Source of the DNA: Bryobacterales bacterium
GTDB lineage: Bacteria; Acidobacteriota; Terriglobia; Bryobacterales; Bryobacteraceae
Assembly: GCA_003164035.1 (NCBI GenBank)
Contig: PLRS01000162.1
Coordinates: forward strand, 62,001-126,000
Direction: 5' to 3'
Length of the DNA: 64,000 nucleotides
Below the pieces are notes generated by a model, which saw nothing but the letters and a program-made list of their open reading frames with translations, did not search any database and was not told where the DNA came from. Below are positions 1-8,799 of this stretch, piece by piece (the first letter of the stretch is position 1; each line of letters opens with the position of its first letter). The position numbers and the translations under genes were made by a program.

Positions 1-104
1 TCTTGTGGGGAGGTCCCGTTCCAAGAATCCGCCGCCACTGGTGCGGCTGGGAAGCGCGAACCGGCTTCGCAATGGAAACTCTGAAGTAGTATAAATGAGG
101 CGCA
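1..104. other. Window edge, no gene assigned
   Basis: These bases precede the permease gene. One forward frame stays open from position 3 to a TAG at 87-89 and could be the last 28 codons of an upstream gene, but the residues match no family I recognise. A GAGG at about 97-100 probably serves as the ribosome binding site for the GTG start at 105. Confidence 0.3.
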
Positions 105-840
105 GTGGCTCACACAGAAACGATAATAGAGAGACCTCAAGTAGAGGCGCGAGAACACCGTCGAAGCGGCCGGGCCAACATCCTCATCCTGGGCTTGTTC
201 GCAGTCCTCGCCGCGCTCATGATCGGTTCGCTCACCCTCGGCCGTTATCCCGTCCCGGTGGGCCAGATTATCCACATCTTGCTCACTACGTCACCGCTGC
301 ACGCGACTCGGTCGTACGCAGACCAACCCTGGGTGGTGGTGGAAATCATCCGTCTGCCGAGCATTCTGGTAGTGACCCTGGCGGGCATGGGACTGGCGCT
401 CTCCGGCGCGGCGATGCAGGGCGTATTCCGTAATCCGCTGGTGGGGCCGGAGGTCGCGGGCGTTTCTTCCGGGGCGGCCTGCGGCGGAGTCCTGGCGATT
501 ATGCTCTCGCTGCCCATGCTAGGAGTGGTCGCGCTGGCCTTTGGATTTGGTCTGCTGGCCCTGACCGCGGCACTCGGCTTGGCCAAGCTTTCCGGCACGG
601 GCAGCATGCTCGCGCTGGTGCTCTCCGGCGTAATCGTCGGCTCTCTCTTCTCGGCGGCGGTCGGGCTGATGGAAACGCTCGCGGATCCATCGTCGAAGTT
701 GCCTACCATCCTGTTTTGGCTGCTGGGCAGCTTTGCCGGCGCCACTTATGAAAAAGTGGCGATCATTTCGGGCGTGACTCTGGTTGCCGGGACGCTCCTG
801 TTTTTGGAAGACACAGGGCAGGGGGTGGAAGCGTGAGTGA
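105..840 (+). pseudogene. FecCD-family ABC importer permease, internally deleted and frameshifted
   Basis: The first 230 residues are a typical FecCD/BtuC-family permease of siderophore, haem or cobalamin importers: a first membrane helix at about 24-44, then the family signature with ALSGAAMQGVFRNPL at about 98-112 and the helices up to ISGVTLVAGTLL. Family members run to about 330-350 residues; this frame stops after 243. From position 802 the next frame reads FWKTQGRGWKRE and stops at 838-840, which is what a normal FecCD C-terminus looks like. So about 90-100 codons (the last four or so helices) are missing and the two ends are joined out of frame near a TTTTT run at 801-805. The start is GTG at 105 with GAGG just upstream. 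The ATPase gene overlaps the original end, as in an intact operon. A functional importer is unlikely unless another permease substitutes. Confidence 0.85.
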
Positions 841-1618
841 TGCGGCGATTCGTTTCGACGCGCTCGGGCATGCCTATCGCCCCGCCCATTGGCTATTCCG
901 AAATTACAGCGCTGTGGTAAAGCGGGGGAGCGTTTTCGCGCTGCTTAGCCCGAATGGATGTGGTAAGACCACGCTGCTGAGGATTCTGCTGGGAGCGCTC
1001 AAGCCGGCCGAGGGGTCCTTCTCCATCCACGGCAAGACGGCTTTCGTCCCTCAGCTTTTTCAAGTCAGCTTCGACTACACGGTCCTGGACATGGTGCTGA
1101 TGGGACGCGCCAAACACGTCGGTCTGTTTTCCCAGCCATCGACCAGGGACGAGGACGCTGCCCTGGCCGTACTCGACCGCTTCGGAATTTCGGACTTCGC
1201 GGCACGGCCATTCCACGAGTTATCCGGCGGCGAGCGGCAGTTGGTGATTCTTGCCCGTGCGGTGGTTTCCGACGCCGTTACCCTGATCCTTGACGAACCA
1301 ACTTCCGCACTGGATCTTAAGAATCAGATGCTGATTCTCGACTGGATCGGCCGGCTGTCTCACCAGGATGGATTGACCGTAGTCTTCACCACGCATCACC
1401 CGCACCACGCCTTGGCCGTGGCGGACAACGCGTTATTAATGCTTGGCGGCAGCGAGGTTACTTGCGGTCCGGTCGACGAAGTATTGAACGAGCCCAATCT
1501 CCATCGCTTGTATGGCGTGGACATCAAGCGTCTCTCCTTCGAATACAAGCGGCGGACGATCGAGACACTGGTGCCGGTGTATGCGAAGACCCATTCGCCG
1601 CGCGGGAGTGCGCCATAA
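833..1618 (+). CDS. ABC transporter ATP-binding protein, FecE/BtuD type
   Basis: This is the cytoplasmic ATPase partner of the FecCD permease, 261 residues, normal for the family. The ABC signature LSGGERQ is at about 130-136, Walker B LILDEPTSALD at about 151-161 and the switch histidine follows in TTHHPHH. The P-loop reads SPNGCGKTT at about 39-47: the first glycine of the usual GPNGCGKTT is serine, explicable by one G-to-A transition (AGC). It starts with GTG at 833, overlapping the end of the permease, so translation was coupled. Because the permease is broken, the serine may be early decay; it could also be tolerated. The substrate (iron chelate, haem or cobalamin) cannot be told from the sequence. 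Confidence 0.88.
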   Translation: MSDAAIRFDALGHAYRPAHWLFRNYSAVVKRGSVFALLSPNGCGKTTLLRILLGALKPAEGSFSIHGKTAFVPQLFQVSFDYTVLDMVLMGRAKHVGLFSQPSTRDEDAALAVLDRFGISDFAARPFHELSGGERQLVILARAVVSDAVTLILDEPTSALDLKNQMLILDWIGRLSHQDGLTVVFTTHHPHHALAVADNALLMLGGSEVTCGPVDEVLNEPNLHRLYGVDIKRLSFEYKRRTIETLVPVYAKTHSPRGSAP

Positions 1619-1661
1619 GCCAGGCGTTCCTAGTACCGTGGCGCGCGCGCTCCCCATACGA

Positions 1662-1700
1662 GCTGCGGGGCGGGCAATTCTGCCCACAGCCGGCCGGGCT
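1662..1700. repeat. REP-like palindromic intergenic repeat
   Basis: The core GCGGGCAATTCTGCCCACAG can fold on itself (GGGCA...TGCCC). A close relative occurs at 14179-14226, immediately after the frameshifted HTH/SEC-C gene. Both lie between genes. Short extragenic palindromes of this kind are usually dispersed through a genome, but only these two clear copies are visible here. Confidence 0.55.
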
Positions 1701-1781
1701 CACGCCAACGCGGTGCCCTGGAACGCCGCGGCCCTTCTCACTGCATTCGCTGGTATGATCAAAGTCAAAGAGCCAAACTCC

Positions 1782-2003
1782 ATGCGCTATACTGTCGTCC
1801 TCGAACGGGAAAATGACGGGGGATACGTCGCCATCGTGCCCGCACTGCCCGGCTGCGTATCCCAAGGCGACACTCATGATGAGGTCTTGAGGAACATCCG
1901 CGAAGCCGCGGATCTATACATCGAGGACTGTATCGCCGCTGGCGACCCGGTCCCGTCCGAAGCTGGCAGAGAATACTTCGAGATCAAGACCGGCACGCGG
2001 TGA
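1782..2003 (+). CDS. hicB: HicB-family antitoxin
   Basis: This 73-residue protein has the HicB fold signature: MRYTVVLERENDGGYVAIVP, then LPGCVSQGDTHDEVLRNIREA. HicB proteins neutralise the HicA mRNA interferase. It is directly followed by hicA with a GTGA overlap (2000-2003), the usual arrangement. There is no long C-terminal DNA-binding domain, so any autoregulation is not evident. The start at 1782 fits the family; an in-frame ATG at 1755 would add nine residues. Together with the hicBA pair at 32.7-33.1 kb it makes two such modules in the window. Confidence 0.85.
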   Translation: MRYTVVLERENDGGYVAIVPALPGCVSQGDTHDEVLRNIREAADLYIEDCIAAGDPVPSEAGREYFEIKTGTR

Positions 2004-2221
2004 AGTTGCCCACGGACCTTTCCGGTCAGGAACTGGTGAAGGCGCTTCTGCGGGTGGGATTTGTCGTTAACCGCCAAAGAGGGAGCCACATCGTCCTAAG
2101 GCGCGCCGACCCGTATGCCCGTGTCGTCGTTCCGGATCACAAGCAGGTCCGTCCTGGGACTCTGCGCCAAATTCTGAACGAAGCGGGGATCACCGTCGAG
2201 CAACTGCTGCAACTGCGTTGA
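2000..2221 (+). CDS. hicA: HicA-family mRNA interferase toxin
   Basis: This small (73 residues) double-stranded-RNA-binding-like fold protein has the family core: SGQELVKALLRVGF near the N-terminus and GSHIVLRR, whose histidine is the catalytic residue in HicA enzymes, then VVPDHKQVRPGTLRQILNEAGI. HicA toxins cleave mRNA. The GTG start at 2000 overlaps the hicB stop. The order antitoxin-toxin is less common than hicA-hicB but well known for the family. All key residues appear present, so it should be active if expressed. Confidence 0.87.
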   Translation: MKLPTDLSGQELVKALLRVGFVVNRQRGSHIVLRRADPYARVVVPDHKQVRPGTLRQILNEAGITVEQLLQLR

Positions 2222-2289
2222 GCACTCCGCCAAACCGTGTGGCTGGCTTGCTGGCCCGCCGCCCGCCCTGCCTGTTAGATGATGGAAGT

Positions 2290-3711
2290 ATGACCCCTGA
2301 AGAATTTCGCCAGGCCGCGCACCGGCTGGTGGATTGGATTGCCGATTACCGGGCTCACACGGATCGTTTTCCGGTGATGGCGCAAACCGCACCGGGCCAG
2401 GTGCGCGCTCAGCTTCCGGCCGTGCCGCCGTCTGATCCCGAGCCGTTCGAGGCTATGATGGGCGATCTGGAGCGTATCGTCCTGCCCGGCCTTTCTCACT
2501 GGCAGCATCCCCGCTTCTTCGGTTACTTCCCCTCCAATGGCCTGCTTGGGAGCGTGCTCGGGGATTTCGCCAGCACCGGCCTGGGCGTGCTGGGCCTGTC
2601 CTGGCAATCCAGCCCGGCGCTTACCGAGGTGGAGGAAGTCGCCACCGATTGGGTGCGCCAGATGGTCGGCCTGTCGCCGGCCTGGAGCGGCGTGATTCAA
2701 GACACCGCGTCCACTTCCACCCTGGTAGCCCTGCTGTGCGCGCGCGAACGGGCCACCGATTTCGGCTCCACGCGCGGCGGCCTGGCGGCCGAAAAAAGCC
2801 CGCTGGTCGTCTACACTTCCGCGCACAGCCACAGCTCGGTATCGAAGGCGGCGCTATTGGCCGGTTACGGCCGCGACAACCTTCGCCTGGTGGATCACGA
2901 TGCCGCCTACGCCATGCGCCCGGAAGCTCTGGAGGCCGCCATCCGCCGCGACCTTGAGGAGGGCCGCAAGCCCTGCGCCGTGGCCGCCACCGTCGGCACC
3001 ACCACCTCCACCGCCCTCGACCCGCTGGAGGCGATCGCCGCCATCGCCGCCCGCTGTAAGATATGGATGCACGTGGACGCCGCCCTGGCCGGCTCCGCCA
3101 TGATTCTTCCCGAGTGCCGCTCCATGTGGCAGGGGGTGGAAGGCGCCGATTCGCTGGTCCTGAACGTCCACAAATGGCTGGGCGTGGCGTTCGATTGTTC
3201 GCTCTACTACGTGCGCTCTCCCGAGCACCTGGTCCGCGTCATGTCGAGCAACCCCAGCTATCTGCAAACCGCCGCCGATGCCGAAGTCAAGAACCTGCGC
3301 GACTGGGGCCTGCCGCTGGGGCGGCGTTTCCGCGCGCTGAAGCTGTGGTTCGCGATTCGGTCGGAAGGGGTAGCCGGCCTCCAGGCTCGCCTGCGCCGCG
3401 ACCTGGCCAATGCCCGCTGGCTGGCCGGCGAAATCTCGAAAACCCCCGGCTGGCGGCTGCTGGCGCCGGTGCCCCTGCAAACCCTTTGCATCCGCCACGA
3501 GCCCGAAGGCCTGAGCGAGGCCGATCTGGACCGGCACACCCTCGCCTGGGCGAATCGAATCAACCGCGGCGGCCAGGCGTATCTCACTCCCGCGATTCTC
3601 GACGACCGCTGGATGGTCAGGATCTCGATCGGCGCCCTGCCCACCGAACGGGAGCACGTCGAAGCGCTCTGGCGGCTGCTCCGGCAGGAGGCCGAAAAGG
3701 CGGACGAATAG
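2290..3711 (+). CDS. PLP-dependent aromatic-L-amino-acid decarboxylase family protein
   Basis: The protein (473 residues) belongs to the group II PLP decarboxylases (DOPA/tryptophan/tyrosine decarboxylase family), which turn an aromatic amino acid into its amine and CO2 in the cytoplasm. The PLP lysine is K295 in NVHKWLGVAF. Other family marks are HPRFFGYFP near residue 75, DTASTSTLVALLCARERAT around 138 and HVDAALAGSAM before the lysine. I start at ATG 2290, where homology begins (MTPEEFRQAAH); the open frame extends upstream to the hicA stop but without family sequence. The substrate is not predictable from these residues. It stands alone between a toxin pair and an ABC gene, so the context gives no pathway. 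Confidence 0.88.
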   Translation: MTPEEFRQAAHRLVDWIADYRAHTDRFPVMAQTAPGQVRAQLPAVPPSDPEPFEAMMGDLERIVLPGLSHWQHPRFFGYFPSNGLLGSVLGDFASTGLGVLGLSWQSSPALTEVEEVATDWVRQMVGLSPAWSGVIQDTASTSTLVALLCARERATDFGSTRGGLAAEKSPLVVYTSAHSHSSVSKAALLAGYGRDNLRLVDHDAAYAMRPEALEAAIRRDLEEGRKPCAVAATVGTTTSTALDPLEAIAAIAARCKIWMHVDAALAGSAMILPECRSMWQGVEGADSLVLNVHKWLGVAFDCSLYYVRSPEHLVRVMSSNPSYLQTAADAEVKNLRDWGLPLGRRFRALKLWFAIRSEGVAGLQARLRRDLANARWLAGEISKTPGWRLLAPVPLQTLCIRHEPEGLSEADLDRHTLAWANRINRGGQAYLTPAILDDRWMVRISIGALPTEREHVEALWRLLRQEAEKADE

Positions 3712-3849
3712 GGCCGATGTGCAAAGTGCACAAAAATGCACAATCGCGCACAAAACGATAAACGCAGATAAGTACTTTTCAGGCTCCCTTTGGCCCGCCG
3801 CGGGAACTTTTTCGGCCCGGCCAGGGTCCAAACTCCGAGGGGGCACAGG

Positions 3850-4614
3850 ATGCTTGAGCTGCGTCATGTCACCAAGCGCTATACCGGCACCGTCGCGGTT
3901 AAAGATGTCAGTTTCGTGGCGCGGGCCGGGGAAGTCACTGGCTACCTGGGGCCGAACGGCTCCGGCAAATCGACCACTCTCAAGATGATCGTGGGGTTGA
4001 TCGAGCCCACCGAAGGCGAGATTCTGTTTCACGGCGAGCCGATCGAACGGGACCCCATCGCCTACCGCCAGCGCCTCGGTTACGTGCCCGAAGAGCCGCA
4101 GCTTTATCCGCACCTGACGGGCGCCGAGTACCTGGAGATGGTGGGGCAATTGCGCGGATTGCCGGCTGCGCGCCTGGCGGAGAAAGTCGACGGTTTCCTG
4201 CAGTTGCTCTCGCTCCACGGCGACCGGCACGTGCCGATTTCCTCCTATTCGAAGGGGATGCGCCAGAAGATCCTGCTGGCGGCCGCGCTGTTGCACAATC
4301 CGGAACTGGTGCTGCTGGACGAGCCGTTCTCCGGGTTGGACGTGAATTCCGCCCTGGTGCTGCGCGGCCTGATCGGCGAGCTCGCCGCCCACGGCAAGGT
4401 GGTGCTGTTCAGCTCGCACGAGCTGGACACGGTGGAGCGGGTTTGTTCGCGGGTGGTGATTCTGCACAAAGGGCGCGTGGTGGCGAACGATTCGATCGCC
4501 GAACTGCGGTCCTTGATGGCGCTGCCCACTCTCGAAGGCATCTTTTCGCAATTGGCCGTGGAGCAGGATACCGCGGCCGTTACCAGGCAAATCGTACAGG
4601 TGATGGAGGGGTAA
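3850..4614 (+). CDS. ABC transporter ATP-binding protein (ABC-2 export type)
   Basis: This ATPase (254 residues) has Walker A GPNGSGKST at 34-42, a relaxed signature YSKGMRQKILLAAAL and Walker B LVLLDEPFSGLD, typical of CcmA/DrrA-like ATPases that drive ABC-2 exporters or act in membrane assembly. The gene starts at ATG 3850, three bases before the end of an AGGATG context. Its stop lies three bases before the GTG start of the 1383-residue fusion permease, so the two are almost certainly co-translated partners. The cargo is unknown. Confidence 0.9.
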   Translation: MLELRHVTKRYTGTVAVKDVSFVARAGEVTGYLGPNGSGKSTTLKMIVGLIEPTEGEILFHGEPIERDPIAYRQRLGYVPEEPQLYPHLTGAEYLEMVGQLRGLPAARLAEKVDGFLQLLSLHGDRHVPISSYSKGMRQKILLAAALLHNPELVLLDEPFSGLDVNSALVLRGLIGELAAHGKVVLFSSHELDTVERVCSRVVILHKGRVVANDSIAELRSLMALPTLEGIFSQLAVEQDTAAVTRQIVQVMEG

Positions 4615-4617
4615 GCC

Positions 4618-7600
4618 GTGCCCGGCGAAACCCGCCAGTTCCGCATCCTGTATCGCGATTTTCTGACGCGCCTGGTGGATCTGGAAGCGTTTTCTTCGCG
4701 CGGCGAGATCCAGAAACTGCTGGTCCAGTTCGTCAGCATGCAGGCCGCGTTCAGCTTCACCTTCGCGGTGGAGACGGTGAGCAAGTACGTGGCATCGCCG
4801 CTGCCGCGGGCGGCGCTTATGAAAGCCGCGCGCGTGGACCAAGAATTTCTGCTGGCCAGCACCATGGCGATCGCCGGGCTGTTTTCCATCCTGGCGTGGA
4901 ACGCCATGTTTCCGGACCGGCGCGATTGCCTGGTGCTCGGTTTGCTGCCAGTACGCGCCCGCACCATCTTCCTGGCCAAGGCGGGGGCGATGGCGAGCGC
5001 GCTGGGCATCAGTATCGTCGCCACTAACTGTTTCACCGGGCTGATGTTTCCGTTTCTGTTTGGCGGCTTGGGGTCGTTTGCGGCGTACTGGCTGAGGATG
5101 TTGGCGGCGGGCCTGTTTGTGGGGTGCGCGATGGTGGCGCTGCAGGGGCTGGCGGCGCAACTGTTGAGCTACCGGCTATTCTTGCGGGCTTCCAGCTTTC
5201 TGCAGCTCGGCGCGTTTTTCGTCACCCTGGGCGCTTATTTTCTGAAACCGCCGCTCGCCCGCGCAAGGGAATTTCCGTGGTTCCCGTCTTTCTGGTTTAT
5301 GGATTTCGGCCGGACCGCGCTCTACGCCCTGGCGGCGGCGATTTCGCTGGCCGCGGTCACCTTTGCGCTGGCCTACGGCGGAAACCTGCGCCGCATTGTG
5401 GAACAGCCGGACATCGCGCCGGCCGACCGGTCGCGCCCGGCGGCGCGAATCGGCGCATACCTGACGGCGAGGCTGCTGGCGAGGCCGATCGACCGCGCCA
5501 TCGTGCTGTTCACCGCCCGCACCATCGCGCGCAGCCGGCAGCACCGCCTCCTGCTGGCGGCCTACATGGGCATCGGCCTCGCCATCGCGCTGGCGTATTC
5601 GCGCGAGCTGATTTACGGCGGCGATCCACTCGAGAGCGAGTTCTGGAAAGTGCCGTGGAACCAACCCAACGTGCCGTTTCTGGTGGCCGGCCTGGTGCTG
5701 CTGTTCTTCGCCGCGATCGGCGCGCGCGCCGTCTTCGCGCTTCCCATTGCCCTGCGGGCCAACTGGATTTTCGAAATCACGGCGGTCGAAAGTCCGGCGG
5801 CTTATTTCGGAGCGGTGCGGAAGGCGCTGTACGCCGTCACCGCGGCGCCGGTGTGGATGGCTTCCGCGGCGATCTATTTTTCGATCTGGCCGGCGGTGGG
5901 GGCGGCCGAACATGTGGCGCTTCTAGGGGTGGTAGCAGTTCTGGTGGTGGAGACTTCGCTGCGCCGTTTCCGCAAGATCCCCTTCGCCTGCGCGTATCTG
6001 CCGGGTAAGTCGAATATCCATGTGCGGCTGGGCTGTTACGGCATCGGGTTTCTGTTTGCGGCCAGCCAGGGGGTGCATCTCGAATACTGGAGTATGCACG
6101 GCGCGATGCGATTCGTCGTGCTGCTGGGGGCGCTCGGCATTCTGGCGATCTGGGCGCGGAAGCGCACCACGCGAGCCGCGGCATCGCCCGGCAACCGCTT
6201 GCAGTTCGAGGATCTGCCGGAGGCGGAAATCGAAGCGCTGGATCTGCACGGCGGCGCCAGCAGGATTCCCGCTTATGTGGATTTCAGCGAGCCTCGCGAT
6301 GGAGTCGCGCTGGGGACGCATCTCGAACAAACGCTCCGCGACCTGCGCTACGGCGCGCGCATTCTTACGCGGTCGCCCGGATTCAGTGCCGCCGCGGTGG
6401 CGCTGATCGCCATCGGAGTGGGCGGCAATACCACGATCTATTCGATTATCCACGGCGTTCTGACCAAGCCCGCGCCGGGGGTTCACGCGAGCCGCCTGGT
6501 TTCGCTGGGGGTGGTCAACGACGGACGCGGCCGCGATCCCTATGGCGGTGCGGACAGCTACCTGAACTACCTGGATTACGCCGCCGAAACAAAGAGCATG
6601 CGGCACCTGGCCGCCGCCGCCCCCGACCGCTATACGGCGGGCATCCACGGAACCACCTGGGAGGTGCGCGGGCAACTCGTGAGCCCCAACTATTTTCGGA
6701 CGCTCGGGGTTTCGATCGTGAAAGGACGCGAGTTCACCGTCGAAGAAGCGTCCGGTTTGGGACCGTCGGCCGCCATTATCGCCTGGCATGTGTGGCAGAA
6801 CCAGTTCGAGGGCGCGGCTGACGTCATCGGACAGAGCATCACGCTAAATGGGCGGCCGGCCACAGTCGTTGGCGTCACCCAGCCGGATTTTCACGGCGCC
6901 GGCTTCGTGCCCTATTTCGAAGTGGGCGTGCCACTCTCACCCCATTCCGTGCGGCGGGGCATGGCGTTGAACGAGCGCGCCGAGCGCGGCGTGAGCATCA
7001 TCGGACAGCTCGCACCGGGGGCGTCGCTTTCTGGGGCGCAGGCCGAATTCGACACGTTCGCGCGGCGGATTGCGGGCGCCTATCCCGAAATCGCCAAGGG
7101 CCGGCGCATCGTGCTCCAGCCGTATTCCGCCACCGCGTTCGGCATTTATCAGAGCGGGCAGGCGCGCTTCTTCATGGCCATCCTCACCATGGTGGCGCTA
7201 CTGACCCTGCTGATCGTGTGTGCGAACGTGGCCACCCTGATGCTGGCACGGGCCGCCATGCGCCAGCGGGAAATGGCCGTGCGGCAATCGATCGGCGCCT
7301 CGCGCGCGCGCATTCTCCGCATTCAATTGGCGGAAGGCCTGGCGCTGTCGCTGGCGGCATGGGCGGCGGCTTGCCTGTTTGCGCAATGGGCCTGCGGCGC
7401 GATCGTCAAGTTCGTTCCACCGCTCGAATCCGGTGCGCGCCTGGCGCCGGACCTCACGCCGGATTGGCGCGTCACGCTGTACGCGCTACTGCTGGCGGTA
7501 TGCGCCACGGTGGCGTTTACGGTGGCGCCGGCGGTGCGCGGCTGGCGTCAGGAATTGCTGCCTTTTCTAAAAGCCGGAGAGCACTGCGTCATCCAGGGCC

Positions 7601-8769
7601 GTTCCCGGTTGGCGAACGTGCTGGTGGTGGCGCAGCTCGCGCTTTGCGTCTTGTTGCTGACCAGCGCCGGCCTGGCCTGGCGCTCGGCGCGGCTGATGGA
7701 CGCTACCGGACTTTCCTTCGACAAGAACCGCCTGTTGCTGGCGAGCGTGGATACCAGCGGGGCTGCCGCTACCGGAGAGCAGAATCTCGCTGTGCTGGAG
7801 CGCCTGCGCCAGCGCCTTCTGGCCGTGCCTGGCCTGGTCTCGGTTTCTTATGCGCAGAACGCGCCGCCGCGAGCCTGGACGGGGCTGCCGGTGATGGCCG
7901 CCGGTTCGCATGAGCCGCTTTCGACGGACGGCAACTTCGTGGGGCCGGATTATCTGCGGACGTTGGGCGTACCCATAGTGGCGGGCCGCGGGCTGGGCGG
8001 AGACGAAGCGCCGGGCGCGGTCGTCAATCAGAAGCTGGCCCAGGCGCTGTGGCGCGGCCAATCCGCGGTGGGGCGCACGCTGCGGATTGGGCGCGCCGAG
8101 GTCGCGGTGGTCGGCGTGGTCCCCAATGGCGCCTTTTCGGCGATTGGCCCGGGCGGCGCCATCAGCCTGCGGCAGGAGGATCGGGGCAACTTCGTATTTC
8201 TACCGCTGCGCCATAGCCCTGCCGCGCCGGGACGGTACGTGCTTCACTTACGCTATGCCGGTAACCTGGGCACGGTGGCCCCGTCGATTCGCGCCGCCTT
8301 GCGGGGAGCCGAGCCGCGCGCCGCCGTGTTTGGCCTGGAGACGATGGACGACGCGTGGGACGAGTTTCTGGGGCCGGTGCATTTCATCGCGGACTTGCTC
8401 GGATTGTTCGGCGCCGGTTCGCTGCTGGTCGCCGCCATCGGGCTTTACGCCGTGGCGGCGTTCTATACGGCGCGCCGAACGCGCGAGTTCGGCATCCGGA
8501 TGGCGCTGGGCTCCTCGCCGCGGCAGACAGTGGAAGAGGTATTGAAGGATGGCCTGCTGCTGACGAGTATCGGAGTCGGCGTCGGTCTCGTTCTCAGCGC
8601 CGCCGCGGGCAGAGTGTTCGGCAGTTTCCTGTTCGGCGTGACCCCCACGGATACGGCGGCGTACCTGGCAGTCACTGGCCTGCTGGCGGTGGTGTCGCTA
8701 GCGGCATGTTACCTGCCGGCGCGGCGGGCGTCCAAGGCGGACCCGATGCTCGCGTTGCGGGCGGATTAG
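4618..8769 (+). CDS. Fusion of an ABC-2-type membrane protein with an Acidobacterial duplicated orphan permease (FtsX/MacB)
   Basis: One uninterrupted frame of 1383 residues has two parts. Residues 1 to about 560 form a polytopic membrane module with many hydrophobic helices and no MacB features; this is the expected partner of the ATPase just upstream. From about residue 575 (DLRYGARILTRSPGFSAAAV) the protein is a complete orphan permease of the Acidobacterial ADOP type: a first FtsX helix, a periplasmic MacB_PCD domain, three FtsX helices around QREMAVRQSIGASRARI, then a second degenerate PCD and a last FtsX block with TREFGIRMALGSSPRQT and the ending LPARRASKADPMLALRAD. ADOPs are normally separate genes of about 800-880 residues. 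No stop or frameshift marks the junction. The start is GTG at 4618, coupled to the ATPase. Roles of ADOPs are not established; export or envelope stress functions are guesses. Confidence 0.85.
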   Translation: MPGETRQFRILYRDFLTRLVDLEAFSSRGEIQKLLVQFVSMQAAFSFTFAVETVSKYVASPLPRAALMKAARVDQEFLLASTMAIAGLFSILAWNAMFPDRRDCLVLGLLPVRARTIFLAKAGAMASALGISIVATNCFTGLMFPFLFGGLGSFAAYWLRMLAAGLFVGCAMVALQGLAAQLLSYRLFLRASSFLQLGAFFVTLGAYFLKPPLARAREFPWFPSFWFMDFGRTALYALAAAISLAAVTFALAYGGNLRRIVEQPDIAPADRSRPAARIGAYLTARLLARPIDRAIVLFTARTIARSRQHRLLLAAYMGIGLAIALAYSRELIYGGDPLESEFWKVPWNQPNVPFLVAGLVLLFFAAIGARAVFALPIALRANWIFEITAVESPAAYFGAVRKALYAVTAAPVWMASAAIYFSIWPAVGAAEHVALLGVVAVLVVETSLRRFRKIPFACAYLPGKSNIHVRLGCYGIGFLFAASQGVHLEYWSMHGAMRFVVLLGALGILAIWARKRTTRAAASPGNRLQFEDLPEAEIEALDLHGGASRIPAYVDFSEPRDGVALGTHLEQTLRDLRYGARILTRSPGFSAAAVALIAIGVGGNTTIYSIIHGVLTKPAPGVHASRLVSLGVVNDGRGRDPYGGADSYLNYLDYAAETKSMRHLAAAAPDRYTAGIHGTTWEVRGQLVSPNYFRTLGVSIVKGREFTVEEASGLGPSAAIIAWHVWQNQFEGAADVIGQSITLNGRPATVVGVTQPDFHGAGFVPYFEVGVPLSPHSVRRGMALNERAERGVSIIGQLAPGASLSGAQAEFDTFARRIAGAYPEIAKGRRIVLQPYSATAFGIYQSGQARFFMAILTMVALLTLLIVCANVATLMLARAAMRQREMAVRQSIGASRARILRIQLAEGLALSLAAWAAACLFAQWACGAIVKFVPPLESGARLAPDLTPDWRVTLYALLLAVCATVAFTVAPAVRGWRQELLPFLKAGEHCVIQGRSRLANVLVVAQLALCVLLLTSAGLAWRSARLMDATGLSFDKNRLLLASVDTSGAAATGEQNLAVLERLRQRLLAVPGLVSVSYAQNAPPRAWTGLPVMAAGSHEPLSTDGNFVGPDYLRTLGVPIVAGRGLGGDEAPGAVVNQKLAQALWRGQSAVGRTLRIGRAEVAVVGVVPNGAFSAIGPGGAISLRQEDRGNFVFLPLRHSPAAPGRYVLHLRYAGNLGTVAPSIRAALRGAEPRAAVFGLETMDDAWDEFLGPVHFIADLLGLFGAGSLLVAAIGLYAVAAFYTARRTREFGIRMALGSSPRQTVEEVLKDGLLLTSIGVGVGLVLSAAAGRVFGSFLFGVTPTDTAAYLAVTGLLAVVSLAACYLPARRASKADPMLALRAD

Positions 8770-8799
8770 GGACAGGTGGAAGAGCCGCGTTGCGCAGTC

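Noticed and set aside
2854-5160. A 768-codon minus-strand frame across the decarboxylase and ABC genes
   Set aside because: Crosses several well-supported plus-strand genes and has low-complexity His/Gln/Arg composition.
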